From Sphaerotilus sulfidivorans (GTDB taxonomy: Bacteria > Pseudomonadota > Gammaproteobacteria > Burkholderiales > Burkholderiaceae_C): a stretch of DNA of 64,000 bases. Position numbers and translations under genes: made by a program. The stretch covers positions 62,001-126,000 of the forward strand of contig NZ_JACCPY010000003.1 of the NCBI RefSeq assembly GCF_013426975.1, read 5' to 3'. The notes beneath the pieces were generated by a model. The model saw only the letters and a list, made by a program, of their open reading frames with translations. It did no database searches and had not been told where the DNA came from. Below, one piece after another: positions 27,482-38,330 of the stretch; position 1 is the stretch's first letter, and the number at the start of each line of letters is the position of its first letter.

Positions 27482-28294
27482 TCAGGCCGCAGGCAGGCCG
27501 TCGTCGGCTGCGCCGGGCAGCACGTCGAAGCCCGCGGTGCGCATCGGCAGCCCGAGGTGCGCATCGTAGCGGGGACCGAGGAAATACAGCCCGTCCGGGG
27601 AGAAGGTCGGCGCGGCGCAGTCACGGTCGCGCGAGGCCAGCACCTCGGCCATCCAGCCGCTGGGCCGGTTGCCGCTGCCGACGGCGACCATGCAGCCCAT
27701 GATGTTGCGGATCATGTGGTGCAGGAAGGCCACCGCCTCGAAGTCGAAGCGCCAGTAGGCACCGCAGCGTCGCACGCCGATCTCGCGCATCAGCTTGACC
27801 GGCGAGGCCGCCTGGCATTCCGAGGAGCGGAAGGCCGAGAAGTCGTGCTCGCCGATCAGGTGCGCCGCGGCCTCGCACATCGCCTCGCCGTCGAGCCGGC
27901 GGAAGGACCAGCCCACCGAGCCGGCGTCGATCGACGGCCGCATCGGCGACTCGAGCAGGATGTAGGCATAGCGCCGCCCGCGCGCATGGTTGCGGGCATG
28001 GAAGTCGTCCGGCACGGTGCGGCACCACTGCACCGCGATGTCGGCGGGCAGGTAGCGGTTGGTGCCGCGCAGCCAGGAGAAAGGTTCGCGCACCCGGTCG
28101 GTGTCGAAATGCACGACCTGATTCAGGCCATGCACCCCGGTGTCGGTGCGACCGGCACAGACGGTGTGGATCGGCGCGGCCGCGAACTGCGACAGCGCCG
28201 ATTCCAGATGATCCTGGACCGTGGCGCCGCCGGGCTGGCTCTGCCAGCCGTGATAGGCGCTGCCACGGTAGGTGACGCCTAGCGCGATGCGCAA
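27482..28294 (-). CDS. truA: tRNA pseudouridine(38-40) synthase
   Basis: Modifies uridines 38-40 in the tRNA anticodon stem-loop; 270 aa. The catalytic Asp51 lies in [31 protein letters not shown] and [11 protein letters not shown] are family signatures. The start codon is TTG at 28294 with GGGA eight nt upstream; no ATG gives a full N-terminus. It lies between fimV and trpF, a conserved order in betaproteobacteria. Confidence 0.94.
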   Translation of the reverse strand: MRIALGVTYRGSAYHGWQSQPGGATVQDHLESALSQFAAAPIHTVCAGRTDTGVHGLNQVVHFDTDRVREPFSWLRGTNRYLPADIAVQWCRTVPDDFHARNHARGRRYAYILLESPMRPSIDAGSVGWSFRRLDGEAMCEAAAHLIGEHDFSAFRSSECQAASPVKLMREIGVRRCGAYWRFDFEAVAFLHHMIRNIMGCMVAVGSGNRPSGWMAEVLASRDRDCAAPTFSPDGLYFLGPRYDAHLGLPMRTAGFDVLPGAADDGLPAA

Positions 28295-28340
28295 GGCGTC
28301 GTTCCCTGCACGGGAAAGGAGGCGGACTGGAACCGGGCGA

Positions 28341-31067
28341 TCACGCCAGACCGTCGAGCATCGACTGCGCGCGGGCCTTCAGCTCGGCACTGTCGGTCTT
28401 CTCGATGACGTCCTGCAGCATGTCGCGGGCCGACTCCTTGTCGCCGAAGTCGAGGAACTCCTTGGCGAGATCGACCTTGCGGGCGAGCGGATCGCCGTCG
28501 TCCTCGCTGCCATCGAGCAGCACCGGATACTCGTCGACGATCGAGTCCGGCGCAGGCGACTGCGTCGGGTTCAGGTCGAAGTCGAGCGACAGGCCGTCGA
28601 AGTCGACCTTCGAGGCGCTGGTCGCGGCCGCCGCCGACAGGGTCGGCTCGGAGATGTCGGGCAGGTCGTGCAGCTCGAAGTCGATCATGCCGCTGCCCGA
28701 GTCCGGGCCGGCATCAGGCTGGCGGCTGTCGACGAAGCTGGCGTCCGCGGCGCTGACATAACCCCCCGCCACCGAGGGCAGATTATCCATCGGCGCCGGC
28801 AGCGAGATGTCCAGATCGACCTCGTCGACGGCCGGTGCAGCCACCCGGGGCGCGGCGAAGGACGGCGCCGGCGTGTCGACGATCGCATCCAGATCCAGGT
28901 CCGGCACCGAAGCCGCAGCGGCAGCACCCGCCACGCCGGCAGCACCCAACCCCACTGCCGTGCCGAAGCGCGACGGCGACGGCACCACCGACTGCGGCAT
29001 CGTGCTGGCACCGAGCGGCTCGCGCGGCAGGTTGCCGGCCAGATCGGCGCCCGGCTGACCGCCCGGCTCGTACAGCGGATTCTCGGGATCGATCGAGCGA
29101 CCGAGCTCCTGGGCACGCAGCCAGTCCTCGCCCTGACCGCCGGTCAGGCCGTAGAGCTCGCCGGCGAGCATCTCGTAGCCCTTGGTGTCACGACGCTTGG
29201 CGTAGACCTCGAGCAGCTTGGTGCGGATGGCCAGGCGCTCCGGATTGGCGCGCATCGCCTCCTTCAGGATTTCCTCGGCCTGCAGGTCGCGGCCGTAGGC
29301 CAGGTAGACATCGGCCTCGGCAACCGGATCGACATCGCCGATCGCGTCGATCTGGCTCAGCGAGTAGCTCATCGACGACGGCGAGCCGGAGGCTGCCGCA
29401 TCACGGGTGTCGACTCGCTGGCCACCGCTGGCGCCGAAGAAGGAGTCCGGCTGCATCCGGCTCTCGAGGAAGGAGGTGACACCCGCCTCGTCCTTGCCGC
29501 GGCCACGCAGGCGGTAGTAGCCCAGGCCGGCCAGGATCGCCAGGATCAGGCCGGCGCCCGGCAGCAGCAGCGGGTTCTCGGACAGCGAATCGAGCAGCGA
29601 AGGCTCTTCCGCGGTGACCGGATCCATCGGCAGCGGCGGACGCGAGGCGGCGACCGGCGGTGCCTCGGGCATGCTGGCGGCCACGGCAGGTGCGGAAGCC
29701 GGCGGCGGCGCGATCAGAGGCTCGGAGGCCACCTGCGGCGGTGCGGTGACCGCGGCGATCGCCTCGGAAGCCTTGACGGCCGGCGCGGAGGCCGCGCTGA
29801 CGACCGGTGCCGGCAGCACGGCGCCCGGCGCACTGGCACCCGGCTTCACACCGGAAGCTGCCAGCACCTTTTCAAGGTCGGCGCGGTTACGCTCGGCTTC
29901 GGCACGGCGGCCTGCAAGATCTTGGTTGGCCCGATCCTTGATCACCTTCTCGTCGGCCGCTGCGGCAGCCGACTTGGCAGGAGCGCCGGGAACGATCTTC
30001 AGCGCATCCTTCGGCTGATTTTCAGTGCCGGTACGGACTTCGACGCCGGCCTTGACATCGCCGCTGGCCTTGCGCGAGGACTCAGGCGCGCGGGTCTGCT
30101 CAGGCACGGCCGAGGCCAGGCGCTGACGGTAGGCGTTGAAGTTGGCGCTCTGGGCCAGGATCGTGCGGCGGGCCTGGCGTTCGTCGATGCTGGCCAGCTT
30201 GTCCTGGCTCGGCACGTTCAGCACCGCACCAGCACGCAGGCGGTTCATGTTGTTGCCGGCAAAGGCCTGGCTGTTGCCCTGGTACAGGCCGACCAGCATC
30301 TGGTCGAGCGAGACGCCGGACACCTGCAGCTTGGTCGCGATGCCCGACAGGGTGTCACCCGCACGCACGGTGTACTGACTGCCCTCGGCCGTCTGGGCGG
30401 AATCGCTCGAAGGAGCCGGTGAAGGCGTGGGCGCAGGCGCTGCGGCACGACGGGCGGCGGCCTTGGAGGCGGCGTCCGCAGCAGCGGAGGCCGCCGCAGC
30501 ACGACGCGCTTCCGCACGCGATGCAGCGTCTGCGGCAGCCGTCGCAGGGGCCTGGGCCGGCTCGGCGCGCGAAGCACGTGCAGGCGCCGGCGCAGCGGCG
30601 ATCGCCGCCGGCGTGGTCGGGGCCGGCACCTTGGCGGTCGACGGCGGATCGAACAGCAGCGTGTATTCGCGCAGCAGGCGGCCGCTCGACCACGACAGCT
30701 CGAGAATCACGTCGACGAACGGCTCCTGGACCGGACGATCGCTGGTGATGCGCAGGAAGGGCGTGCCATCGGCGCGACGCTGCAGCGTGACCGAGGTCGA
30801 CGGCAGCACCGGGTTGTAGTCGACGCCGGCGATGCGATAGGCATCCGGCGGCGCGACCTTCACCCGCAGGTTGGCGGCCTCGTCAGGCGTCAGGCTGGTG
30901 ACATCGATGTCGGCCTTCAGGGTCTCGCCCAATGCCGACTGGACGCTGAGCCGTCCGAGGCTGAGCGCCGAGGCCGGCGTCATCGTGCCGATGATCGCCA
31001 TCATGGCGGCAGCGGCCGCGATCTGTTTCAGAGCCAAACGCCCGGTGCGCTTCGTCTCGGTTTTCAA
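28341..31067 (-). CDS. fimV: FimV-family peptidoglycan-binding/pilus assembly protein
   Basis: Large inner-membrane protein of 908 aa that in Pseudomonas supports type IV pilus assembly and polar localisation. After a signal peptide (cleavage near PASALS), the N-terminal FimV domain has [19 protein letters not shown] LysM domain ([17 protein letters not shown] to [12 protein letters not shown]) follows in an Ala/Pro-rich region, then a TM helix ([19 protein letters not shown]), TPR-like helices and a C-terminal FimV domain ([20 protein letters not shown]). The start is TTG: 31067 has GGGAG five nt upstream; an in-frame TTG at 31079 is the alternative. Confidence 0.9.
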   Translation of the reverse strand: MKTETKRTGRLALKQIAAAAAMMAIIGTMTPASALSLGRLSVQSALGETLKADIDVTSLTPDEAANLRVKVAPPDAYRIAGVDYNPVLPSTSVTLQRRADGTPFLRITSDRPVQEPFVDVILELSWSSGRLLREYTLLFDPPSTAKVPAPTTPAAIAAAPAPARASRAEPAQAPATAAADAASRAEARRAAAASAAADAASKAAARRAAAPAPTPSPAPSSDSAQTAEGSQYTVRAGDTLSGIATKLQVSGVSLDQMLVGLYQGNSQAFAGNNMNRLRAGAVLNVPSQDKLASIDERQARRTILAQSANFNAYRQRLASAVPEQTRAPESSRKASGDVKAGVEVRTGTENQPKDALKIVPGAPAKSAAAAADEKVIKDRANQDLAGRRAEAERNRADLEKVLAASGVKPGASAPGAVLPAPVVSAASAPAVKASEAIAAVTAPPQVASEPLIAPPPASAPAVAASMPEAPPVAASRPPLPMDPVTAEEPSLLDSLSENPLLLPGAGLILAILAGLGYYRLRGRGKDEAGVTSFLESRMQPDSFFGASGGQRVDTRDAAASGSPSSMSYSLSQIDAIGDVDPVAEADVYLAYGRDLQAEEILKEAMRANPERLAIRTKLLEVYAKRRDTKGYEMLAGELYGLTGGQGEDWLRAQELGRSIDPENPLYEPGGQPGADLAGNLPREPLGASTMPQSVVPSPSRFGTAVGLGAAGVAGAAAAASVPDLDLDAIVDTPAPSFAAPRVAAPAVDEVDLDISLPAPMDNLPSVAGGYVSAADASFVDSRQPDAGPDSGSGMIDFELHDLPDISEPTLSAAAATSASKVDFDGLSLDFDLNPTQSPAPDSIVDEYPVLLDGSEDDGDPLARKVDLAKEFLDFGDKESARDMLQDVIEKTDSAELKARAQSMLDGLA

Positions 31068-31079
31068 GGCGTCTCCCAA

Positions 31080-31310
31080 GCTGCGAACCCCGGATCCTCT
31101 CCGTCTTTCGCACCAGTCAATACGGGCTTTGCCCGCTCAAATATCCGAAAATACAATAACATCAAGCAGATACAAAGACAAGCTCATGCTCTGCCTGACA
31201 TTCGGAGCTTCTCGCACGATCGCTTGGCGTGCAATTGACCCTGCGCAGGCCCGTTGCCCGAGGGCAACGGACATCCGCACATTTTGCGGATCGGGGAGCA
31301 GGATAACGGA
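31080..31310. other. fimV-asd spacer with hairpins and possible promoter
   Basis: 231 bp without a gene, AT-richer than its surroundings. Two hairpins follow asd in the transcript: TCCGCA/TGCGGA (31274-31279 with 31285-31290), then CCGTTGCC/GGCAACGG (31251-31258 with 31263-31270). Neither has a U-tract, so termination is only possible. A weak fimV promoter may be TTGTCT with TATTGT 17 bp apart, near 31157-31185 on the minus strand. A CGGGC/GCCCG hairpin lies at 31123-31135. Confidence 0.45.
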
Positions 31311-32438
31311 TCAGGCGTCGAGCAGGATGCGCAGCATGCGGCGCAGCGGCTCGGCCGCACCCCACAGCAGCTGGTCGCCGATGGTGAAGGCGCCGACGTA
31401 CTCGGGACCCATCGCCAGCTTGCGGATGCGGCCGACCGGAATGGTCAGCGTGCCGGTCGTGGCCACCGGGGTCAGGTCACGGATGGTGGCCTCGCGGGTG
31501 TTCGGCACCACCTTCACCCACTCGTTGTCGGCGGCGATCATCGCCTCGATGTCCGCGGTCGGCACGTCCTTCTTCAGCTTGAAGGTCAGGGCCTGCGAGT
31601 GGCAGCGCATCGCGCCGATGCGCACGCAGAAGCCGTCCACCGGAATCGGCGCCGAGCCGAAGCCTTCACCCAGACCCAGGATCTTGTTGGTCTCGGCCAT
31701 GCCCTTCCACTCTTCCTTGGACTGACCGTTGCCCAGATCCTTGTCGATCCACGGGATCAGCGAGCCGCCCAGCGGCACGCCGAAGTTGGCGGTCTCGGCC
31801 GGGGTCAGCGCGCGCTGCTTGGCGATGATCTGGCGGTCGATCTCGAGAATGGCGCTCTTCGGATCGTCGAGCAGCGACTTGACCTCGGCGTTCAGCGTGC
31901 CGTACTGCGTCAGCAGCTCGCGCATGTGCTGCGCGCCGCCGCCCGAGGCGGCCTGGTAGGTCTGCGTCGACATCCACTCGACCAGACCGGCCTTGTAGAG
32001 CGCGCCCACGCCCATCAGCATGCAGCTGACGGTGCAGTTGCCGCCGACCCAGTTCCTGCCGCCCTTGGCCAGTGCGTCCTTGATCACCGGCATGTTGACC
32101 GGGTCGAGAATGATGACCGCGTCATCCTTCATGCGCAGCGTGGAGGCCGCGTCGATCCAGTGGCCGTTCCAGCCGGCCGCGCGCAGCTTCGGAAACACCT
32201 CGGTGGTGTAGTCGCCGCCCTGCGCGGTGATGATGATCTCGCAGCGCTTCAGGGCCTCGATGTCGTAGGCGTCCTGCAGCTTGGTCTCGTTCCTGGCCAT
32301 CGACGGCGCGGCACCGCCGGCGTTCGAGGTCGAGAAGAACAGCGGCTCGATCAGGCCGAAGTCGCCCTCGGCCTGCATGCGATCCATCAGGACGGAGCCG
32401 ACCATGCCGCGCCATCCGACCAATCCGACGAGTTTCAT
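31311..32438 (-). CDS. asd: Aspartate-semialdehyde dehydrogenase
   Basis: NADPH enzyme reducing aspartyl phosphate to aspartate semialdehyde, the shared step toward lysine, diaminopimelate, threonine and methionine. The 375-aa protein belongs to the gram-negative branch: [17 protein letters not shown] at the NADP site, catalytic Cys135 in GGNCTVSCM, and [10 protein letters not shown] with the active-site His. Its pathway partner lysC is at 38331-39593. It follows leuB on the same strand with a 114-bp spacer that contains a GC-rich hairpin. Confidence 0.96.
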   Translation of the reverse strand: MKLVGLVGWRGMVGSVLMDRMQAEGDFGLIEPLFFSTSNAGGAAPSMARNETKLQDAYDIEALKRCEIIITAQGGDYTTEVFPKLRAAGWNGHWIDAASTLRMKDDAVIILDPVNMPVIKDALAKGGRNWVGGNCTVSCMLMGVGALYKAGLVEWMSTQTYQAASGGGAQHMRELLTQYGTLNAEVKSLLDDPKSAILEIDRQIIAKQRALTPAETANFGVPLGGSLIPWIDKDLGNGQSKEEWKGMAETNKILGLGEGFGSAPIPVDGFCVRIGAMRCHSQALTFKLKKDVPTADIEAMIAADNEWVKVVPNTREATIRDLTPVATTGTLTIPVGRIRKLAMGPEYVGAFTIGDQLLWGAAEPLRRMLRILLDA

Positions 32439-32497
32439 TTTCTTGCCCTTTCCGTGGCGCTTTCCTGGCGCCGTTTGACGAGTGGTGTCCCGACCCT

Positions 32498-32518
32498 CCC
32501 CGGCTCGCTTCGCCGGGG
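32498..32518 (-). terminator. GC-rich hairpin between leuB and asd
   Basis: CCCCGGC (32498-32504) pairs with GCCGGGG (32512-32518), 7-nt loop, with further CCCT/AGGG pairing outside. No clear U-tract on the minus strand, so it may be a partial terminator or an mRNA stability element. Confidence 0.4.
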
Positions 32519-32552
32519 TTGAGGGAGGAACAGGCGAGACGAGGCGGAGCGG

Positions 32553-33650
32553 TCAGCTCTTGGTAATGCCTTTGCCGGTGATCGCCGCGACCACGGCGTC
32601 ACCCATCTCGCGCGTGCCCACCCGCGTCGTTCCCTCCGACCAGATGTCCGGCGTGCGCAGGCCGGCGGCCAGCACAGCGCGAACAGCCGACTCGATCCGG
32701 TCGGCCGCTTCAGGCTGGTTGAGGGAGAAACGAAGCATCATGGCAGCGGACAGGATTGTAGCCAGAGGATTGGCCACGCCCTTGCCGGCGATGTCGGGCG
32801 CGCTGCCATGGCTGGGCTCGTACAGGCCCTGACCGTTGGCATTGAGCGACGCCGAGGGCAGCATGCCGATCGAGCCGGTCAGCATCGCCGCCTCGTCCGA
32901 CAGGATGTCGCCGAACATGTTGCCGGTGAAGAGCACGTCGAACTTCTTCGGCGCCTTGACCAGCTGCATCGCGGCGTTGTCGACATACATGTGCTCGAGC
33001 TCGACATCCGGATACTGCTGATGCACCTCGGTGACCACGTCCTTCCAGAACTGGAAGGTCTCCAGCACATTGGCCTTGTCGACCGAGGTGACCTTCTTCG
33101 AGCGCTTGCGCGCGGCCTGGAAGGCGACGTGCGCGATGCGCTCGATCTCCGGGCGGCTGTAGCGCATCGTGTCGAAGGCTTCCTCGGCGCCGGGGAAGTG
33201 GCCGTCGGTGGCGACGCGGCGACCGCGCGGCTGGCCGAAGTAGATGTCGCCGGTGAGCTCGCGGATGATCAGGATGTCCAGGCCGGCGATCAGCTCGGGC
33301 TTCAGGCTCGAGGCGCCGACGAGCTGCTCGTAGCAGATGGCCGGGCGGAAGTTGGCAAACAGGCCCAGCGCCTTGCGCAGGCCCAGGATGGCCTGCTCGG
33401 GGCGCAGGCGGCGCTCGAGCGTGTCGTACTTCCAGTCGCCGACGGCGCCGAACAGGATGGCGTCGGAATCCTGGGCCAGCTTCAGCGTCGACTCGGGCAG
33501 CGGATGGCCGGCGACTTCATAGGCGGCGCCGCCGACCGGTGCGGTCTCCATCTCGAGCGGCAGCTCGAGCACGTTCAGGACCTTGACGGCCTCGGCGACG
33601 ATCTCGGTGCCGATGCCGTCACCGGGCAGGACTGCAATCTTGTGGGTCAT
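32553..33650 (-). CDS. leuB: 3-isopropylmalate dehydrogenase
   Basis: NAD-dependent oxidative decarboxylase of leucine synthesis; 365 aa. [14 protein letters not shown] at the N-terminus, [14 protein letters not shown], the substrate/Mg site DNAAMQL and [20 protein letters not shown], and [16 protein letters not shown] are conserved. It is the third leucine gene after leuC and leuD. The 54-bp leuD-leuB spacer is CU-rich in the mRNA and ends TTTCCGAGATTCACC before ATG, with no Shine-Dalgarno. Confidence 0.96.
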   Translation of the reverse strand: MTHKIAVLPGDGIGTEIVAEAVKVLNVLELPLEMETAPVGGAAYEVAGHPLPESTLKLAQDSDAILFGAVGDWKYDTLERRLRPEQAILGLRKALGLFANFRPAICYEQLVGASSLKPELIAGLDILIIRELTGDIYFGQPRGRRVATDGHFPGAEEAFDTMRYSRPEIERIAHVAFQAARKRSKKVTSVDKANVLETFQFWKDVVTEVHQQYPDVELEHMYVDNAAMQLVKAPKKFDVLFTGNMFGDILSDEAAMLTGSIGMLPSASLNANGQGLYEPSHGSAPDIAGKGVANPLATILSAAMMLRFSLNQPEAADRIESAVRAVLAAGLRTPDIWSEGTTRVGTREMGDAVVAAITGKGITKS

Positions 33651-33704
33651 GGTGAATCTCGGAAAGACGGGAAGGACGCGAAAGACAGGAACGGGGACGG
33701 CGGC

Positions 33705-34358
33705 TCAGCCGACCTGGCGGTGCGCCAGCCAGGGCATGCGGGCCAGACGCTCGGCCTCGAAGGCCTGGATCTTGTCCTTCTGGCGCAGCGTCAGGCCGAT
33801 GTCGTCGAAGCCGTTGACCAGGCAGTACTTGCGGAAGGGCTGCACGTCGAAGGCGATCTCGGTGCCGTCCGGCTTGACGATGACCTGGCGCGGCAGATCG
33901 ACGGTCAGCTGGTAGCCGGGAAAGGCGAAGACCTCGTCGAAGAGCTGCGCGACCACCGACTCCGGCAGCGCGATCGGCAGCAGGCCGTTCTTGAAACAGT
34001 TGCTGAAGAAGATGTCGGCGAAGCTCGGCGCGATGATGGCGCGGAATCCGAACTGCTCAAGCGCCCACGGCGCGTGCTCGCGGCTGGAGCCGCAGCCGAA
34101 GTTCTTGCGCGCCAGCAGCACCGAGGCGCCCTTGTAGCGCGGCTGGTTCAGCACGAAGTCGGGGTTGGGCTGGCGGGCCGACTCCGGCACGCCGGGCTGG
34201 CCCGGCTGGTCGAGGTAGCGCCACTCGTCGAACAGGTTCGGGCCGAAGCCGCTGCGCTGGATCGATTTCAGGAACTGCTTGGGGATGATCGCGTCGGTGT
34301 CGACGTTGTCGCGATCCATCGGGGCCACCAGGCCCTGGTGAACGGTGAAGGCTTGCAT
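33705..34358 (-). CDS. leuD: 3-isopropylmalate dehydratase small subunit
   Basis: Small swivel subunit of isopropylmalate isomerase, 217 aa, acting with Leu[38 protein letters not shown] and [16 protein letters not shown] are family signatures. The N-terminus [18 protein letters not shown] fits start 34358; an in-frame ATG at 34472 would extend into leuC. The gene lies 28 bp after leuC. Confidence 0.96.
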   Translation of the reverse strand: MQAFTVHQGLVAPMDRDNVDTDAIIPKQFLKSIQRSGFGPNLFDEWRYLDQPGQPGVPESARQPNPDFVLNQPRYKGASVLLARKNFGCGSSREHAPWALEQFGFRAIIAPSFADIFFSNCFKNGLLPIALPESVVAQLFDEVFAFPGYQLTVDLPRQVIVKPDGTEIAFDVQPFRKYCLVNGFDDIGLTLRQKDKIQAFEAERLARMPWLAHRQVG

Positions 34359-34386
34359 GGTGCGTGTGTTCTCAGGCGTCTTTTGC

Positions 34387-35811
34387 TCAGGCGATCGAGC
34401 GGATGTCGACGAAGCGGCCTTCCAGCGCGGCCGCGGCGGCCATCGCCGGGCTGACCAGGTGGGTGCGGCCACCGGCGCCCTGACGGCCCTCGAAGTTGCG
34501 GTTGCTGGTCGAGGCGCAGCGCTCGCCCGGCTCCAGGCGGTCGGCGTTCATCGCCAGGCACATCGAGCAGCCCGGCTCGCGCCACTCGAAGCCGGCGGCC
34601 TTGAAGACCTGGTCCAGCCCTTCGGCCTCGGCCTGCGCCTTCACCAGACCCGAGCCCGGCACCACCAGCGCGCGCCTGACGTTGGCCGCCACCCGCTTGC
34701 CCAGACGGCGCACGACCGCCGCGGCTTCCCGCATGTCCTCGATGCGGCTGTTGGTGCACGAGCCGATGAAGACCTGGTCGACATGGATGTCCGACATCGC
34801 CTTGTTGGGCTCGAGCGCCATGTACTTCAGCGCGCGCTCCATCGCGTCGCGCTTGACCGGATCGCGCTCCTTCTCGGGATCGGGCACGCGCGCATCGACG
34901 CCGGTGACCATTTCCGGGCTGGTGCCCCAGGTGACCTGCGGCACGATCTGCGCGGCATCCAGCTCGACCACCGCATCGAACACCGCATCGGCGTCCGAAT
35001 GCAGCGTGCGCCAGTGCGACACGGCCAGATCCCATTCCGGCCCGGTCGGCGCGAAGGGGCGGCCCTTGACGTACTCGATGGTCTTGTCGTCGACCGCGAC
35101 CAGGCCGGCGCGCGCGCCCGCCTCGATCGCCATGTTGCAGACCGTCATGCGGCCCTCGATGCTCAGCGCGCGGATCGCCGCGCCGCCGAACTCGATGGTG
35201 TAGCCGGTGCCGCCGGCGGTGCCGATGCGGCCGATGATGGCCAGCACGATGTCCTTGGCGGTGATGCCGGGCGCGACCTGACCGTCGACCTTCACCAGCA
35301 TGTTCTTCGCCTTCTTGGCCAGCAGCGTCTGGGTGGCCATGACATGCTCGACCTCGGAGGTGCCGATGCCGTGCGCCAGCGCACCGAAGGCGCCGTGCGT
35401 CGAGGTGTGGCTGTCGCCGCAGACCACCGTCATGCCCGGCAGCGTGGCGCCCTGCTCCGGGCCCATCACATGCACGATGCCCTGGCGGCTGTCCATGAAG
35501 GGGAAATAGGCAGCCGAGCCGAATTCCTTGATGTTGGCATCCAGCGTGACGATCTGCTGGCGCGAGATCGGGTCCTTGATGCCGTCGTAGCCCAGCTCCC
35601 AGCCGTCGGTCGGGGTGTTGTGGTCGGCGGTGGCGACCACCGAGCTGACGCGCCAGAGCTTGCGCCCGGCCAGGCGCAGGCCCTCGAAGGCCTGCGGGCT
35701 GGTCACCTCGTGCACCAGATGGCGGTCGATGTAGAGGATGGCGGTGCCGTCTTCCTCGGTGTGGACGACATGTTCGTCCCAGAGCTTGTCGTAGAGGGTG
35801 CGTCCGGTCAT
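34387..35811 (-). CDS. leuC: 3-isopropylmalate dehydratase large subunit
   Basis: Catalytic subunit with a 4Fe-4S cluster in the aconitase family, converting 2- to 3-isopropylmalate; 474 aa. Cluster cysteines lie in [12 protein letters not shown] and [34 protein letters not shown] and [14 protein letters not shown] are conserved. The ATG overlaps the stop of the LysR gene by 4 bp (ATGA), so regulator and structural gene are coupled. Confidence 0.96.
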   Translation of the reverse strand: MTGRTLYDKLWDEHVVHTEEDGTAILYIDRHLVHEVTSPQAFEGLRLAGRKLWRVSSVVATADHNTPTDGWELGYDGIKDPISRQQIVTLDANIKEFGSAAYFPFMDSRQGIVHVMGPEQGATLPGMTVVCGDSHTSTHGAFGALAHGIGTSEVEHVMATQTLLAKKAKNMLVKVDGQVAPGITAKDIVLAIIGRIGTAGGTGYTIEFGGAAIRALSIEGRMTVCNMAIEAGARAGLVAVDDKTIEYVKGRPFAPTGPEWDLAVSHWRTLHSDADAVFDAVVELDAAQIVPQVTWGTSPEMVTGVDARVPDPEKERDPVKRDAMERALKYMALEPNKAMSDIHVDQVFIGSCTNSRIEDMREAAAVVRRLGKRVAANVRRALVVPGSGLVKAQAEAEGLDQVFKAAGFEWREPGCSMCLAMNADRLEPGERCASTSNRNFEGRQGAGGRTHLVSPAMAAAAALEGRFVDIRSIA

Positions 35812-36773
35812 GACGGGTTCTCGGTGGGGGATGAGGGAAATGAGGGGGGCAAGAGGGACAGGGACGGCTCGTCCGCCGACACGAAGGCCGCCGGACAGAG
35901 GAACTCGACGAAGCGGCGCACGACCGCCGGCAGCACCTCCTGCGCGCGCACGCCGACCCGGTAGTCGCGCCGCGCCCAGGGCTCGTCCAGCGCGACGATC
36001 TCGAGCCGGAACAGCCGCGCCAGGCGCTGCGCGACCGCCGAGGGCATCAGCGCGATGCCCAGCCCGGCCTCGACCAGCTGCGCGATCGCGTCGAAGCCGC
36101 GCACCTGCATGCGCGCGCGCAAGGGGCGACCCAGCTCGGTGGCCTGCGCCAGCAGCATCTGCTGCAGCGCCGCACCCGTGTGCTGGCCGATGAAGTCATG
36201 CTCGAGCAGATCGGCGAAGCGCACCGCGGCCTGCCGGCCCAGCGCATGGCCGGCCGGCGTGATCAGCACCAGCGTGCCGTCGCGGTAGGGCCAGGTCTGC
36301 AGCCGCGCCGGCTCCAGCAGCGGCGGCACGAAGATGCCGACATCGGCGGCGCCTTCCGCGACCGAGCGCTGCAGCTCCGCGCTGGTCTGGTCCTCCAGGC
36401 TGATGCGGATCTCGGGATGCGCGCGCGAGAAGGCCGCCAGGTCCGGCGGCAGGCATTCGGCGATCGCCGAGGCGTTGGCGACGATGCGCAGATGGCCGCG
36501 GATGCCGCGCGAGAACTCGGCGACCTCCTCCTCCATCGCGTGCAGCGAGGCATGCAGGCTGCGGATGTGGCGGATCAGCGCCAGCCCGGCGGCGGTCGGC
36601 TCGACGCCGCGCGCGCGCCGCTCGAACAGCTGCACGCCCAGACGCGTCTCCAGATCGCTCAGCCGCTTGCTCGCGGCCGCCAGCGCCAGATGCTCGCGCT
36701 CGGCCCCGCGCGTGATGCTGCGCGTCTCCGCGATGGCAAGCACCAGATTGAGCGTGACCAGATCGAAGCGCAT
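35808..36773 (-). CDS. LysR-family transcriptional regulator upstream of leuCD
   Basis: DNA-binding regulator of 321 aa with an N-terminal winged HTH (about 4-62, [20 protein letters not shown]) and a substrate-binding effector domain (about 93-300). The start is ATG 36773. It is directly upstream of leuC in the same direction and coupled by overlap, unlike the usual divergent LysR layout, so control of the leu genes is plausible but unproven. The last 18 residues ([18 protein letters not shown]) are low-complexity and encoded by the CU-rich type of sequence seen in nearby spacers. Confidence 0.85.
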   Translation of the reverse strand: MRFDLVTLNLVLAIAETRSITRGAEREHLALAAASKRLSDLETRLGVQLFERRARGVEPTAAGLALIRHIRSLHASLHAMEEEVAEFSRGIRGHLRIVANASAIAECLPPDLAAFSRAHPEIRISLEDQTSAELQRSVAEGAADVGIFVPPLLEPARLQTWPYRDGTLVLITPAGHALGRQAAVRFADLLEHDFIGQHTGAALQQMLLAQATELGRPLRARMQVRGFDAIAQLVEAGLGIALMPSAVAQRLARLFRLEIVALDEPWARRDYRVGVRAQEVLPAVVRRFVEFLCPAAFVSADEPSLSLLPPSFPSSPTENPS

Positions 36774-36836
36774 GGGGCGTGATCTTGCCCCAGGCCGACC
36801 CCGCTCACGGTCGGCAATCGACGATGCAGCCTTCGT

Positions 36837-37961
36837 TCAGCGCGAAGGCTCAAGATGACGATGCGGAGACGCCACAGCCTGAGGCCTGGGCATCGGTGCC
36901 GGCGCCTGCTGGGGAGGCGCCAGCCGTCGACGGAGCCAGCGACCGCACGGACGCTCGACGCCGCGGTTCAGCAGGATCGACGCCACGACGATCAGCGCCA
37001 TGACCGGCAGCAGGCGCAGCAGCAGCGAGGACTCCAGCGGCCGCAGCCACTCGAGCAGCATGTAGCCGATGTTCTGGTGCAGCAGATAGACCGGATAGGT
37101 CAGCAGGCCCGCCCAGGCGGTCAGCGCGGACGCGCGCATCGTCCAGCGCCGCGAAGCCACCAGCCAGAAGATCACGAAGAAGGCGGTCAGCAGCAGCGCG
37201 ACGCTCCACTCGCCCGGCGCGCCCTCCCCGGCCCGCAAGGCCTGGGGCGCGGTGGCACGCGCGACCACCAGGAAATGGCACCACCACAGCATCATGTAGG
37301 TCTGCCGCTCCAGGCCGCGCTCGCGGATGCGGTAGAACAGCATGCCGGCACAGAACAGCGGCGCCCACTCCAGCACCAGCAGCAGTTCCGCCAGATAGAC
37401 CGGTCGGACGAAGTCGAGCGAGGACAGCAGCAGCCAGCCGGCCATGAAGCGCTCGATGCGGGCGAGACGGTTCGCCACGATCAGGCCCAGCATGATCAGG
37501 TAGAACTGGAACTCGATCGCCAGCGACCAGTAGGCGCCGTCGACATAGGGCGGCTCCTGCCCGACCCAGATCAGGTGGGTGAACATCGTGAGATTGCCCA
37601 GCAGGGTCTGCCAGCTGACCGAGAAAGTCGGGGATGCCAGCAGCCAGGCCGTGCCGGCGGTCAGCAGCGCCGCCACCCAGTAGGCCGGATACAGGCGCGC
37701 GACCCGGGAAGCCACGAAGGCCCGTGGCGTCGCGCCCTGCGCCGACATGAAGATGACATAGCCGCTGATCATGAAGAACAGGTGCACGCCCAGATAGCCA
37801 TGTGCCGACACCCAGGCCAGCCAGGCCGGCACCTCGCCGCTCACCCAGCCATCGAGCTGTCCGCGGTAGAGGAAATGGAACATGACCACGGCCAGGCAGG
37901 CCAACCCGCGCAGCAGGTCGATCTCGTGGGTTCTTTCGGCGGAAGGGGTCTGATTCATCAT
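36837..37961 (-). CDS. Acyltransferase-3 family membrane protein (OafA/YrhL-like)
   Basis: Integral membrane O-acyltransferase of 374 aa, likely acetylating a surface sugar or lipid. The family N-terminus is clear: EIDLLRGLACLAVVMFHFLY with the catalytic-type His, GVHLFFMISGYVIF, and R-x-x-R-L-Y-P-A-Y-W (VARLYPAYWVAALL). About ten TM helices follow. There is no C-terminal SGNH domain; instead the tail is Pro/Arg-rich. Substrate unknown. It stands alone between lysR and tRNA-Ser. Confidence 0.88.
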   Translation of the reverse strand: MMNQTPSAERTHEIDLLRGLACLAVVMFHFLYRGQLDGWVSGEVPAWLAWVSAHGYLGVHLFFMISGYVIFMSAQGATPRAFVASRVARLYPAYWVAALLTAGTAWLLASPTFSVSWQTLLGNLTMFTHLIWVGQEPPYVDGAYWSLAIEFQFYLIMLGLIVANRLARIERFMAGWLLLSSLDFVRPVYLAELLLVLEWAPLFCAGMLFYRIRERGLERQTYMMLWWCHFLVVARATAPQALRAGEGAPGEWSVALLLTAFFVIFWLVASRRWTMRASALTAWAGLLTYPVYLLHQNIGYMLLEWLRPLESSLLLRLLPVMALIVVASILLNRGVERPCGRWLRRRLAPPQQAPAPMPRPQAVASPHRHLEPSR

Positions 37962-38116
37962 GGAGGCCGGCCACCCGTCGGTTCGCGTCAGCGAGCGACA
38001 GGACGCGCCAGTTCAGTGGGATCCAGAGGCTATCGACTGTCGATGGCCGAGGTCTTAGCCTCGGATGAACCGCAGGCATGAAATCCGCAGAGATGAACCG
38101 GTTTGCCCAAGCAGTA

Positions 38117-38146
38117 ACGCCCTGCAGTCTTGCGACTGCAGGGCGT
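38117..38146 (-). terminator. Hairpin terminator after tRNA-Ser
   Basis: Perfect 13-bp stem: ACGCCCTGCAGTC (38117-38129) with GACTGCAGGGCGT (38134-38146), 4-nt loop, 8 bp past the tRNA CCA on the minus strand. The U-tract is weak (TTACTGCTTG), but stem strength and position fit a terminator. Confidence 0.75.
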
Positions 38147-38154
38147 CTGCTTTC

Positions 38155-38245
38155 TGGCGGAAACGGAGGGATTCGAACCCTCGATGCGCTTTTGGCGCAT
38201 ACTCCCTTAGCAGGGGAGCACCTTCGGCCACTCGGTCACGTTTCC
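38155..38245 (-). tRNA. tRNA-Ser (GCT)
   Basis: Complete 91-nt class II tRNA with encoded CCA. Acceptor stem GGAAACG/CGTTTCC, anticodon GCT in loop CTGCTAA, a long variable arm with ATGCGC/GCGCAT stem, and T-loop TTCGAAT. It is a single gene with its own promoter and terminator. Confidence 0.97.
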
Positions 38246-38258
38246 GGCGAAGAATTGG

Positions 38259-38288
38259 ACTATAGCGCGATCCAGCCTGATCTGTAAA
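38259..38288 (-). promoter_or_regulatory. Sigma-70 promoter of tRNA-Ser
   Basis: Minus strand: -35 TTTACA (38283-38288), 18-bp spacer, -10 TATAGT (38259-38264), each 5 of 6 to consensus. The -10 ends 13 bp before the mature tRNA 5' end, leaving a leader of about 6 nt. Confidence 0.8.
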
Positions 38289-38330
38289 CCCCTTTCAGGC
38301 CGGAATGCGCATTTCCATCCGGCAGGCGAA

